Source of the DNA: an uncultured Pirellula sp.
Lineage (GTDB): Bacteria; Planctomycetota; Planctomycetia; Pirellulales; Pirellulaceae
DNA length: 64,000 bases
Direction of reading: 5' to 3'
NCBI GenBank assembly: GCA_903858115.1
Contig: CAIOHR010000100.1
Coordinates: 1 to 64,000, forward strand
Numbering within the stretch: the stretch's first letter is position 1; each line of letters begins with the position of its first letter. The notes beneath the pieces were generated by a model, which made no database searches, was not told the origin of the DNA, and saw nothing but the letters and a program-made list of their open reading frames with translations. Shown in pieces: positions 17,213 to 25,542 of the stretch. The position numbers and the translations under genes are program-made.

Positions 17213-18844
17213 TCAAGGAAAATCGAGATCGTTGTCGGTATGTGCCACAGCCCGCACCGCTTCATCGAGTCGGCTTTGCAGGTCCGCAGATTTCGAGATC
17301 AAGTCAGGATACTGATCGCCAACCGTCTGCAAGAATTCTTTGAATCGAAACACGGACTGTGATCTCCGCTCATCGTCAGAACGCCGGTAGTCTGCGAATA
17401 CTTGGCTGAGCATTTTGATTTCCTCCTGAGGCGCATTCATGATTTGGAGGTCCGCTATCAGTTCGCTCACCATGAATGCCATCTTGAGATGCCCATTGCG
17501 GTCTCCCGGGATCGGCAAGTCATCACCGATAACAGACCATACTGAAGAAAACGAATCCTCTTCTCGGGATGCTTCTCTTTCGGCCTGTTTGCGATCGATC
17601 GCTGCGCTGAATTTGGCAAAATCACTCTGTTGTTCCTCCCATGCTTCGCGAGTTTCGTGAATCGAGAACGCGAACTCATCATCCAATTCTAAATGATGGC
17701 CGTCGATGCTAGTGAAGCCGACACCGAACATGCCATCGGCCATCATTTTGCAAATGGGACAATCGCAATCGGGAATGTGTTGCTCGGCCTGAACTGCGTC
17801 GATTCCTTCGATCGCTACGCCTACTCCCCGAGGAACACGCAGTCGGTCGCATTCGATGATAAAGCTCGGTGGCGAGCCCCTTTCGAAGGGGCGATTCAAC
17901 CAACTCTCTTTGACGTCTCGAAGAAAGTCAATCAACTGCGACAACACTGAGTAATTCTCTTGAATCGCTAACTTTTCCTTTTCTTTCTCACACCAGAACC
18001 AGCCCGCACGAATCACCTCGCGGCAGAGGTCAAAGTAAAGACAAAGCTCTTGGCTGCCCATCGGTGCTGTTGCGAAACCGTCCCAGTCGTTTGGTACAGC
18101 AATCATTGGCTCGCCATCTTCAAACCGAAGGCGTTGCCCCCACGTAACTTTTTCACTCCACTCGATCGCACCATGCAATAGCTCACGTGGCATGCGCCCT
18201 CCCAAGTCTTCTCGAGGAGTCATCAACCAATCGCGATGCACCGCGATCGTGAATGAATAGTGATCGTGTTCCTCGTTGCCATTCTCGCTAAGCAGCCAGT
18301 CATCCCTTTGGACAATCTTTAAAATCATCGTTGCGATCTCGGTCAGAAACGGATCGCCGTAGAGGACATCACGGTTCACGAACGGCTTGTTGATTGGCGA
18401 TTGGCGAGGTTGGTTGACGTCGTTCGCCGTTGCCCCTTCGTGCAATTCCCACCAAGGTGGCAGGTGAATGCAAAGAGGAGAATGTTGTTCGCCATCTTCG
18501 TCGACCTCCATGGCGAATACCGAGTCGCGGCCAATCTCTTGCAGTTGTCCTGCGGTAAAAATTTGCTTCGTGTCAAAGTTGATCACGATCCAAGCTTCGG
18601 CATCGAACAAAGCGTGCATTGCAGAAGCACGATCCGTTTCCTCAAGAGGGAGAATGCTCGCGAACTCACAAACCGCCGGAGTACGATAGCGGGGCCAGAG
18701 GCTGATGGCCTCTTCCCAACTGGATGGGTCATCCGAAGCTAACGCAAGCAATGTGATCGCTGTATCATTCTCGATTTCGCCAGTTTTGATATAGGACGAC
18801 GACTCCAATACAACCAGCGTAGGCAACTCATTCTCCTGCAGCAT
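17213..18844 (-). CDS. Unknown protein with a CxCPxC motif
   Basis: The ATG at 18844 is chosen because AGGAG lies eight bases upstream; ATG 18850 and the frame start at 18892 are alternatives. The product has about 543 residues, is acidic, lacks a signal peptide and is Trp-rich ('CIHLPPWWELHEG', 'VIRAGWFWCEKEKEKL'). Near residue 370 a 'CDCPICKMMADGMFG' segment suggests a small metal site, followed by 'DDEFAFSIHETREAWEEQQ'. I do not recognise a family. It overlaps nothing and ends 15 bp from the frameshifted EEP gene, convergent with it. It looks cytoplasmic. The long frame and balanced composition support a real gene. Confidence 0.75.
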   Translation of the reverse strand: MLQENELPTLVVLESSSYIKTGEIENDTAITLLALASDDPSSWEEAISLWPRYRTPAVCEFASILPLEETDRASAMHALFDAEAWIVINFDTKQIFTAGQLQEIGRDSVFAMEVDEDGEQHSPLCIHLPPWWELHEGATANDVNQPRQSPINKPFVNRDVLYGDPFLTEIATMILKIVQRDDWLLSENGNEEHDHYSFTIAVHRDWLMTPREDLGGRMPRELLHGAIEWSEKVTWGQRLRFEDGEPMIAVPNDWDGFATAPMGSQELCLYFDLCREVIRAGWFWCEKEKEKLAIQENYSVLSQLIDFLRDVKESWLNRPFERGSPPSFIIECDRLRVPRGVGVAIEGIDAVQAEQHIPDCDCPICKMMADGMFGVGFTSIDGHHLELDDEFAFSIHETREAWEEQQSDFAKFSAAIDRKQAEREASREEDSFSSVWSVIGDDLPIPGDRNGHLKMAFMVSELIADLQIMNAPQEEIKMLSQVFADYRRSDDERRSQSVFRFKEFLQTVGDQYPDLISKSADLQSRLDEAVRAVAHTDNDLDFP

Positions 18845-18920
18845 CGCCATCTCTCCTTTTTGCAAACGAACCTGATTCGATTTGATCGTCACCCTGAGCA
18901 GTATAGCAGCCTGCCGGGTT

Positions 18921-19838
18921 CTATTTTGTCAAATAGCCCGAGTCTCGAAGCCAATCTGCCAATCGATGATGCCATTTGGCAATGGGGCCTTCGGTAGATC
19001 GAATTCCGTATCCGTGCCCCCCTCGAGAGTAGATGTGCAACTCGGCTGGTACATTGGCTTGCTTGAGGGCAATGAACATCGACGCCGCTTGGACACCGCG
19101 GTAAGCATCGTCAGCCGTAACCGCCATAAAGGTCGGAGGCGTCTTCGAAGTAATCTTGATCGACTCGCCTAACGGAACAGTATCGCGATCATTGTATTTC
19201 TCACCCAAGTAAGCAGCGTAGATCGGGCACAAGAATTGTGGCTGACAGTCTTGTTGATCGATAGCATCCGATGATGGATAGGTTGCATTAGGACCATGCA
19301 CTCCAGTCATAACTGCCAAATGTCCTCCTGCAGAAAAACCGAGCACACCTACTCGCTTGGAATCGACTCCCCACTGAGTAGCATTGGCTCGCATGATCCG
19401 AATCGCTCGTTGTGCATCTTGAAGTGGCTCTCGGTGCGGTTCGTCGGGATCGCGCCGCGGTACACGATACTTGAGCACGCCGACGGTAACTCCGAGGCTG
19501 TTCAACCATTGAGCCACCTCGATACCTTCTTTCTCCCATGCGAGGCGAGTGTAAGCACCGCCTGGACAAACGATGATTCCGCATCCGTTCGCTAACTCGG
19601 CTGATGCTTGATAGAGAATCATCGAAGGATTCTCCACCAGATTGATACGCTCGGGATCGACCGGTGCAGCTTTTAGTTTTGCGATCTGGTCAGCGGTTAG
19701 CGATTTCGCACCGGCGGGCAGGCCGTTCGGCCACAGGAGAATCTCTTTGGGTTCAGCCGCCGCAAGATGAGAGAATGGAACAATAGACAACGTCAACCAG
19801 AGAAAGGAGCGGCAGAGCAAATTGCGTTGGAATGGCAT
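18921..19838 (-). CDS. Secreted alpha/beta hydrolase (esterase/acetylxylan-esterase-like)
   Basis: A 305-residue protein with a signal peptide ending near 'SHLAAAEP'. It carries the alpha/beta hydrolase pattern: oxyanion-hole 'VCPGGAYTRLAWEKEG' (about 90-105), nucleophile elbow G-F-S169-A-G-G-H, acid Asp in 'AVTADDAYRG' (243/244), and catalytic His275 in 'SRGGHGYGIR'. This arrangement matches the BD-FAE/Axe1-type esterases found in planctomycete polysaccharide clusters ('KEILLWPNGLPAGA' at the N-terminus is typical). It probably deacetylates or de-esterifies carbohydrate in the periplasm; the substrate is unknown. The sulfatase lies divergently 445 bp away across a repeat-rich spacer. Confidence 0.9.
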   Translation of the reverse strand: MPFQRNLLCRSFLWLTLSIVPFSHLAAAEPKEILLWPNGLPAGAKSLTADQIAKLKAAPVDPERINLVENPSMILYQASAELANGCGIIVCPGGAYTRLAWEKEGIEVAQWLNSLGVTVGVLKYRVPRRDPDEPHREPLQDAQRAIRIMRANATQWGVDSKRVGVLGFSAGGHLAVMTGVHGPNATYPSSDAIDQQDCQPQFLCPIYAAYLGEKYNDRDTVPLGESIKITSKTPPTFMAVTADDAYRGVQAASMFIALKQANVPAELHIYSRGGHGYGIRSTEGPIAKWHHRLADWLRDSGYLTK

Positions 19839-19908
19839 TGGATCACCTCAAGGGAGAGTCTTCGTGAAACTTTGGGAACAAGCGTGCATTCTACTACAAG
19901 GTAAACGC

Positions 19909-20133
19909 AGCTTCCGACCGGGCGAAGCCCGACGGAGAGCCAAAAAGAAGTTTGAATGGATTCTTTGAATCGAATTGGTAGCTGTCAGATGCACTTCCGC
20001 CGGGTGAAACCCGACGGAAAGTTTACGAGACCGCTGTCCTTCCGTCGGTTTTACCCGCCGGGGGAGCATCTGACAGCTACCATCCACAATCCCTTATGAA
20101 AGCTATCCGTCGGGCTTCGCCCGGTTGGAAGCT
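19909..20133. repeat. Nested inverted-repeat (REP/BIME-like) element
   Basis: The outer arms are 31 nt each, 19909-19939 and 20103-20133, inverted with two mismatches; each contains a cgggcgaagcccg mini-hairpin. Inside lies a second inverted repeat with perfect 17-bp arms, 19976-19992 (tggtagctgtcagatgc) and 20066-20082, which encloses a third imperfect pair of ccgacgg-type arms. No transposase is inside. It fills most of the 444-bp gap 19839-20282 between the divergent hydrolase and sulfatase genes; I see no gene there. Similar ccg..cgg units lie beside the transposase at 23937-24035. Confidence 0.8.
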
Positions 20134-20282
20134 ACGTTTCCCCTCAGAACCATTCTTTTCTTCGCGCATTCTAGAATCGCTACCAATTCGTACATGCATC
20201 CTACTTCATGGACACCAAGGTAATTTACAATACTCCGAGCATGCGAACCATACTTCCTTCCAGGTGAAACCGCTGAGAATCT

Positions 20283-21746
20283 ATGCGAACCTTATTTCTC
20301 GCCATTGCATTTGCAACTTACGCTTCGATGTCGCTCTTGGCGTCTGAATCCGATTCAAAACGACCGAACATTGTCTACATCATCATTGACGAACTGGGGT
20401 ACTACGAACCAGCGTTTATGGGAGGGGTGACGATGCAGACCCCGAACATGGATCGAATGGCTTCGGAAGGAATTCGGATGAACAACATGTTCGCGGGGGC
20501 TCCAGTCTGCGCGCCGACGCGTTGTTGTCTGCTGACAGGGAAACATAGTGGCCATACCTCGGTTCGCGCCAACGGTGGTGGTACACCATTGCGATCCAAC
20601 GAGATTACGATCGCTTCGATGCTCAAAGACAGAGGATATGCAACCGGTGGCTTTGGCAAATGGGGTTGCGGGGGTCGAGATTCAACCGGTGTTCCAGAGA
20701 AGCATGGTTTCGATACGTTCTTCGGCTACTACGACCAAGTGCATGCGCACTCGTTCTATCCACCTTACTTGATACGTAATAGCGAAGAAGTTCCTCTGGA
20801 AGGGAACAATGGTGGCAGTAGTGGCAAGACTTACTCGCAATACGTCATTCATGATGCCGCGAAGACTTTCATTCGGGAGCATGCGACAGAGCCATTCTTT
20901 GCCTATCTACCTTACACTCCGCCGCATGGCCTGTTTGACATCCCCGACGCGGATCCATCGTGGGCCATTTACAAAGATAAGCCTTGGCCAGAACCCGCCC
21001 GACGATATGCGGCGATGACATCCATGGTCGATCGGCAAATTGGAGAGATCTTTCAATTGCTCCAAGAACTCAAGTTGGATGAGAAGACACTCGTATTCTT
21101 CAGTGGAGATAATGGTGGTGCAGACTACTTTGCTTCCAACGATCATCCACGTGGCATCCATCAGGCCAACAAGAACCCCAAGACAGGTTTGGAGTATCGA
21201 GGCAAAAAGGGAGTACTCTACGAGGGCGGGCTTCGCGTTCCCTTCGTCGTTCGATGGCCCGGAAAGATTGCACCGAATCGAGTAAGCAATCATCTGGGTT
21301 ACTTCCCTGATGTCTTGCCAACCATTGCAGAGGCCACGGGTGCGAAACTACCCGCGGGTATCGATGGAATTTCCATTCTGCCTGAGCTCCTCGGGGAATC
21401 GTTGGCAGGTCGCAAACAATCGCAGCACGAGTTTCTTTACTGGGAGTTTACAGGCTGGACAGCCGTGCGCCAGGGAAACTGGCGAGCCGTGAAGCCCGCG
21501 AAGGCCACGAACTGGGAATTGTACGATCTGGCCAAAGATCCTAGCGAGTCGCAGGATGTTGCGTCCTCCAATCCTCGAGTGCTCGAATCGTTGGTCGCGA
21601 TGGCGACTAAGGCGCACGAACCGGTTCAGGAAGGAACCTTTGCGCGTACCGATCGACATGAACGAGATCGTCGCGCCAAGATGGGGAAGCACGATGAGCC
21701 AGAACCACCGAAGAAGCAAAAGGGGAATGCGAAAGCAAAGTCGTAA
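20283..21746 (+). CDS. Secreted S1-family sulfatase
   Basis: A 487-residue protein with a Sec signal peptide (to about residue 20). The sulfatase N-terminal core 'RPNIVYIIIDELGYYEP' follows, where the second metal-binding position is Glu rather than the usual Asp. The formylglycine motif is C76-A-P-T-R80 followed by 'LLTGKHSGHTSVR'. Further metal and substrate signatures are 'GGFGKWGCGG', 'PPHGLFD' and 'LVFFSGDNGGADY'. The last 40 residues are Lys/Glu/Pro-rich and low complexity. It needs a formylglycine-generating enzyme, not seen in this window. It would hydrolyse sulfate esters, probably of polysaccharide. The aldehyde dehydrogenase follows after 37 nt, suggesting co-transcription. Confidence 0.92.
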   Translation: MRTLFLAIAFATYASMSLLASESDSKRPNIVYIIIDELGYYEPAFMGGVTMQTPNMDRMASEGIRMNNMFAGAPVCAPTRCCLLTGKHSGHTSVRANGGGTPLRSNEITIASMLKDRGYATGGFGKWGCGGRDSTGVPEKHGFDTFFGYYDQVHAHSFYPPYLIRNSEEVPLEGNNGGSSGKTYSQYVIHDAAKTFIREHATEPFFAYLPYTPPHGLFDIPDADPSWAIYKDKPWPEPARRYAAMTSMVDRQIGEIFQLLQELKLDEKTLVFFSGDNGGADYFASNDHPRGIHQANKNPKTGLEYRGKKGVLYEGGLRVPFVVRWPGKIAPNRVSNHLGYFPDVLPTIAEATGAKLPAGIDGISILPELLGESLAGRKQSQHEFLYWEFTGWTAVRQGNWRAVKPAKATNWELYDLAKDPSESQDVASSNPRVLESLVAMATKAHEPVQEGTFARTDRHERDRRAKMGKHDEPEPPKKQKGNAKAKS

Positions 21747-21783
21747 GCAACATCAATGCACTTGAACTAGAGAAAGCAAACGC

Positions 21784-23196
21784 ATGAAGTTTTTTCTTGC
21801 AGGCCAATGGCAAGATCGCGACCAACGCATCGAGGTAACCAACCCGAGCAACGGTGACATCATCGATTCCGTGCCCATCGCATCGGCGGAGGATGTGGAG
21901 TCCGCATTGGTGACTGCAGTTCGCGGCGCAGAGATCATGGAGAAACTGACGGGTTACGAACGATTTCGTATCCTACGACGTGCGGCCGATTTGATCACGG
22001 AGCGTCGCGAATCTCTCGCTCGCTCACTTAGCCGGGAACAAGGAAAAACGCTTCGCGAAGCGTTCGTCGAAGTCGATCGTTCTGCTCAAACTCTTGAACT
22101 GAGCGGCGAAGAAGCCAAACGGTTGGGTGGCGAAGTGTTGCCACTCGATGGCGGAAAGGGTGTGTTCAACAAACTTGGCTTCACTCTGCGCGTTCCATGT
22201 GGCGTTGTTGTTGCGATTACTCCCTTCAATTTGCCACTCGCTTTGGTTTGCCACAAAGTCGGACCAGCCATTGCAGGCGGGAACGCGGTCATCTTGAAGC
22301 CAGCATCGGATACGCCGTTGATCGCATTGCTATTGATCGAGATATTGCTCGAAGCAGGGTTGCCCCCGTTGGCGATTTCGTGCATTACCGGGAGTGGTCA
22401 GGTTGTTGGCAACATGCTCTGTAGCGATGCACGCGTTCGCAAGATTAGCTTTACGGGGAGCCAAGAAGTTGGTGAACAAATTTGCAAGATGGCCGGTATC
22501 AAGAAAGTTACGATGGAGTTGGGCTCGAACAGCCCGCTCATCGTGCTGCCCGATGCGGATCTTGATAAAGTGGTCGATGCAACCGTTTCGAGTGGATTCG
22601 CCAACGCAGGTCAAGTGTGCATCTCGGCACAACGATTGATTGTGACGGAGTCCGTTCACGACGAATTGATGAGCATCTTGATCCCTAAGGTGCAGTCGAT
22701 TGTTTCTGGGGATCCGTTGAACCCCGAGACGGACATGGGACCGATGATTCGGGACTCGGATGCCATACGTGTACAATCATGGATCCACGAAGCCGTTAGC
22801 CAGGGTGCGACTCTCGCGTGTGGCGGCCAGCGCTCAGGAGCTTTTCTACAGCCGACTTTGGTGTTGGGTGCCAATCGGGAGATGAAGATTGTACGCGATG
22901 AGTTGTTCGGACCAGGTGTCGCGGTCACGCGAGCCCGAGACGAGGATGAAGCGATACGCATGGCGAACGACACCGCATTCGGCCTGAGTGCAGGTGTTTT
23001 CACTCGCGACCTTGATTCAGCCATCCGATTTTCCAAAGAAGTCCGTAGCGGCAACATTCACATCAACTGGGGTCCTTCGTGGCGCACCGACATGATGCCC
23101 TATGGTGGGCTAAAGAACAGCGGACTTGGGAAAGAAGGACCACGATACGCCATTGAAGAGATGACCGAGATGAAGACGATTGTCATTCATTCGTAG
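21784..23196 (+). CDS. NAD(P)-dependent aldehyde dehydrogenase
   Basis: A 470-residue protein of typical ALDH length with the full motif set: 'VVVAITPFNLPLALVCHKVG', 'GNAVILKPASDTPL', 'KISFTGSQEVG', general base Glu245 in 'TMELGSNSP', nucleophile Cys279 in 'NAGQVCISAQR', and 'DELFGPGVAV'. The short N-terminus ('MKFFLAGQWQDRDQRIEVTNP') and sequence flavour recall the lactaldehyde/sulfolactaldehyde/phosphonoacetaldehyde dehydrogenase branch, but the substrate is not decidable. It follows the sulfatase by 37 nt, so it may oxidise an aldehyde from sugar catabolism such as lactaldehyde from fucose; that link is inference. It is cytoplasmic. Confidence 0.93.
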   Translation: MKFFLAGQWQDRDQRIEVTNPSNGDIIDSVPIASAEDVESALVTAVRGAEIMEKLTGYERFRILRRAADLITERRESLARSLSREQGKTLREAFVEVDRSAQTLELSGEEAKRLGGEVLPLDGGKGVFNKLGFTLRVPCGVVVAITPFNLPLALVCHKVGPAIAGGNAVILKPASDTPLIALLLIEILLEAGLPPLAISCITGSGQVVGNMLCSDARVRKISFTGSQEVGEQICKMAGIKKVTMELGSNSPLIVLPDADLDKVVDATVSSGFANAGQVCISAQRLIVTESVHDELMSILIPKVQSIVSGDPLNPETDMGPMIRDSDAIRVQSWIHEAVSQGATLACGGQRSGAFLQPTLVLGANREMKIVRDELFGPGVAVTRARDEDEAIRMANDTAFGLSAGVFTRDLDSAIRFSKEVRSGNIHINWGPSWRTDMMPYGGLKNSGLGKEGPRYAIEEMTEMKTIVIHS

Positions 23197-23208
23197 GGTT
23201 GCTGTCGC

Positions 23209-23247
23209 CTAGAGACTAGAGACTAGAGACTAGAGACTAGAGGCTAG
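23209..23247. repeat. Heptanucleotide tandem repeat (ctagaga)
   Basis: Four perfect copies of ctagaga (23209-23236), one copy ending in g, and a partial copy, located 12 bp after the aldehyde dehydrogenase stop and just before the REP-like element. Confidence 0.85.
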
Positions 23248-23254
23248 TGACAAC

Positions 23255-23298
23255 AGCCCGGAGGGCGACATATCTCTGCCGGTGGCGTCAGCCACCGG
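23255..23298. repeat. Left 44-bp REP palindrome of the transposase unit
   Basis: This 44-bp arm (agcccggagggcgac..., ending in ccggtggc..gccaccgg, itself a hairpin) is the inverted counterpart of 23866-23909 with two mismatches. A half copy lies at 23320-23338. It marks the left edge of the RAYT unit. Confidence 0.85.
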
Positions 23299-23346
23299 TT
23301 TCTTTCCTGCTACAGCTCAAGCCCGGAGGGCGACACATGGAGGAAG

Positions 23347-23799
23347 CTATTCCCAGAGGTAAGCTGGATCATATTCAACCTCATGATCGGCAAGCATCTT
23401 CAAGTACTCTTCCTGAAAATTTCTATTGCGATGGTGTTCCAATTGGCGGTCGATGTAAACCAACACAGCATCCACTTTAGAACGACTCACGGTGAATGCG
23501 CCATAGCCATCCTGCCAGTGAAAATTCAGAAGCGAGTCTTTCTCTTCATTGATGTGCTTGCTCGTGCTCGCTTTGAGTTGTCTAACAAAGTCTGCAACGG
23601 CAATCTTGGTAGGAATACGAAGGAGCAAATGAGCATGATCAAAGTAGCCACCAACTCGCAAAGCGTGTCCATGTAAATTTTTTGCAACTCCAGCCATATA
23701 ACTCCAAACGCTCTCTCGAAATTGATCCTCTCGCAACAAGGGACGCCGCTCTTTTGTGCTGAATACAATATGATAGAGAAGTTGCTGATGAGAAGACAT
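23347..23799 (-). CDS. REP-associated tyrosine transposase (IS200/Y1-type, RAYT)
   Basis: The ATG at 23799 gives 150 residues beginning 'MSSHQQLLYHIVFSTKERRP', the standard start of small Y1 transposases; the upstream frame to 24021 runs through the palindromes and is not expected to be translated. The metal-binding HxH motif is 'YFDHAHLLLRIP', and the catalytic Tyr is likely in 'VDAVLVYIDRQLEHHRN'. Length and motifs match the IS200-like transposases domesticated with REP palindromes. Inverted copies of a 44-bp palindrome lie on both sides (23255-23298 and 23866-23909), each with an adjacent half copy. The active site looks intact, so it may still mobilise REP elements in this genome. Confidence 0.9.
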   Translation of the reverse strand: MSSHQQLLYHIVFSTKERRPLLREDQFRESVWSYMAGVAKNLHGHALRVGGYFDHAHLLLRIPTKIAVADFVRQLKASTSKHINEEKDSLLNFHWQDGYGAFTVSRSKVDAVLVYIDRQLEHHRNRNFQEEYLKMLADHEVEYDPAYLWE

Positions 23800-23865
23800 G
23801 TCTAATAGTTTCCGTTGCTGATGACGATGTTTCGCCCTCTGGGCTTGGGAACATTCTGCATGATT

Positions 23866-23909
23866 CCGGTGGCTTACGCCACCGGCAGAGATATTTCGCC
23901 CTCCGGGCT
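23866..23909. repeat. Right 44-bp REP palindrome of the transposase unit
   Basis: Inverted copy of 23255-23298 with two mismatches. A half copy lies at 23831-23846 on the gene-proximal side, mirroring the left side. Confidence 0.85.
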
Positions 23910-23936
23910 TGAACAGCCTAGACGGGAAAAACGCCG

Positions 23937-24035
23937 CTTCCGCCCGGACAAGCCGGACGGAGAGTACAAATAAGCTAGCTAGCTTGGTTGTAGCTGCCAA
24001 TTGCTGCCTCCACCGGGGCAAGCCCAGATGGAAGG
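23937..24035. repeat. Second REP-type inverted pair beside the transposase
   Basis: A unit at 23937-23964 (cttccgcccgg...cggagag) and an inverted, diverged unit at 24008-24035 resemble the elements at 19909-20133. They lie between the transposase unit and the second DUF1501 gene; no gene is seen in 23800-24088. Confidence 0.6.
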
Positions 24036-24088
24036 CTGCCTAATCGGAACTTCATTCGCCAGAGAGTGCTACACGATGCAGGCGGGGA

Positions 24089-25528
24089 CTAAATCAGTTC
24101 TTTGACTGCTTCGACGTGTTCGACGCCGACTAGCTTTTGATCGAGACCGCTATAGAAATAAGACAGTTTGTTCGGGTCCATTCCCATTTGCGTGAGGACG
24201 GTCGCGTGCAAGTTGCGAACATGCAACGGTCGCTCGACGGCGGCGGCACCTAGTTCGTCGGTCGTACCTACCGATTGTCCTCCCTTGATCCCGCCACCTG
24301 CCATCCACATGGTGAAGCCATACGAATTGTGGTCGCGCCCTGTCGACTGCTGATACTCGGCAACCGGTTGGCGACCGAACTCACCACCCCAAACAATCAA
24401 GGTGCTGTCGAGAAGCCCCTTGCGCTTTAAATCTTTGAGCAAGGCAGCGATCGGTTTGTCCGTTCTTCCTGCGTGCAGGTTGTGATTGGTTGCCAAGTCG
24501 CCGTGTGCATCCCAGTTGGCATCGTTGTGGGAGCCACCCGAGTAAAGCTGAATGAACCGGACACCTCGCTCCACCATGCGCCTGGCCAACAAACAGCGTC
24601 GACCAAAATCGTCCGTTTGCTTATTCCCAACGCCATAGAGATCGAGCGTTTCTTGCGATTCTTGAGATAGATCGACTAACTCCGGTGCAGACTGTTGCAT
24701 CTTGAATGCGAGCTCATAGCTTTTGATCCGCGCACTCAATTCGGAGTTGTTTGGTCTCGATAGCAAATGAGCATCGTTGTTCTCTGCGATAGAGTCGATC
24801 AGTTCCCGCTGCAGTTCGCGAGAAACGCCGTCTGGAGATTGAAGATCGAGGATGGGAGCTCCTTTGGCTCGCAAGATCGACCCTTGCAAGCTAGCAGGCA
24901 TATAACCGCTCGACCAATTCTTTGCACCGCTGATCGGCCCACCGGATGGATCCAACATCACGACATAGCCAGGCAAGTCTTCATTGACGGTTCCCAAACC
25001 GTAGTTGATCCACGAGCCCAGAGATGGCGAACCACTCAAGATCTTTCCTGAGTTCATCATCAACATCGCAGAACCGTGGATAGGAGAATCTGCCGTCATC
25101 GAATGGATAAACGCGATATCGTCGACGCATTCACCCAAGTTCGGGAATAGATCGCTTACCCATTTGCCACACTGTCCGTACTGTTTGAATTTCCAACGCG
25201 GTTCTACGACGCGACCTTCGTTGCGATGCCCTCCACGTCCAAACGTTTTCACAGTGATCGTTTTATTATCCATCCCGATCATGTTGGGCTTGTAGTCAAA
25301 CGTATCGATTTGACTGGGGCCTCCATACATGAACAAAAAGATAACCGATTTCGCTTTCGCAGCCGCAGCAGGAAGGAACGAGGTCGGTGAAGGGGATTGG
25401 CCAGCCTGTGCCTTCGAGAAAAAGCCATCCGCAGACAAGAAGGAACTGAGCGCGACTCCACCGAATCCACAACCGGATTGCCATAGGAATTCGCGTCGAG
25501 TTCGACCACAGAAATTTTGTTTTGTCAT
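24089..25528 (-). CDS. DUF1501 domain protein, Tat-exported (pair 2)
   Basis: The ATG at 25528 is preferred; a TTG at 25546 would overlap the stop of the upstream gene. The product has about 479 residues with a twin-arginine leader ('RTRREFLWQSGCGFGGVALS'). DUF1501 landmarks are 'IFLFMYGGPSQIDTFDYKPN', 'SMTADSPIHGSAMLMMNSG', 'NWDAHGDLATNH', 'LIVWGGEFGRQPVAEYQ', 'GRDHNSYGFTMWMAGGGIKGG' and 'RNLHATVLTQMGMDPNKLSYF'. It is the closest in type to the protein ending at 53864. The partner cytochrome/DUF1549/DUF1553 gene ends 14 nt upstream, so the two are surely co-transcribed. Confidence 0.93.
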   Translation of the reverse strand: MTKQNFCGRTRREFLWQSGCGFGGVALSSFLSADGFFSKAQAGQSPSPTSFLPAAAAKAKSVIFLFMYGGPSQIDTFDYKPNMIGMDNKTITVKTFGRGGHRNEGRVVEPRWKFKQYGQCGKWVSDLFPNLGECVDDIAFIHSMTADSPIHGSAMLMMNSGKILSGSPSLGSWINYGLGTVNEDLPGYVVMLDPSGGPISGAKNWSSGYMPASLQGSILRAKGAPILDLQSPDGVSRELQRELIDSIAENNDAHLLSRPNNSELSARIKSYELAFKMQQSAPELVDLSQESQETLDLYGVGNKQTDDFGRRCLLARRMVERGVRFIQLYSGGSHNDANWDAHGDLATNHNLHAGRTDKPIAALLKDLKRKGLLDSTLIVWGGEFGRQPVAEYQQSTGRDHNSYGFTMWMAGGGIKGGQSVGTTDELGAAAVERPLHVRNLHATVLTQMGMDPNKLSYFYSGLDQKLVGVEHVEAVKELI

Positions 25529-25542
25529 GATTTGTTTCTCGA

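Noticed and set aside
23800-24021. N-terminal extension of the transposase
   Set aside because: It translates the REP palindromes; the canonical transposase start is the ATG at 23799.
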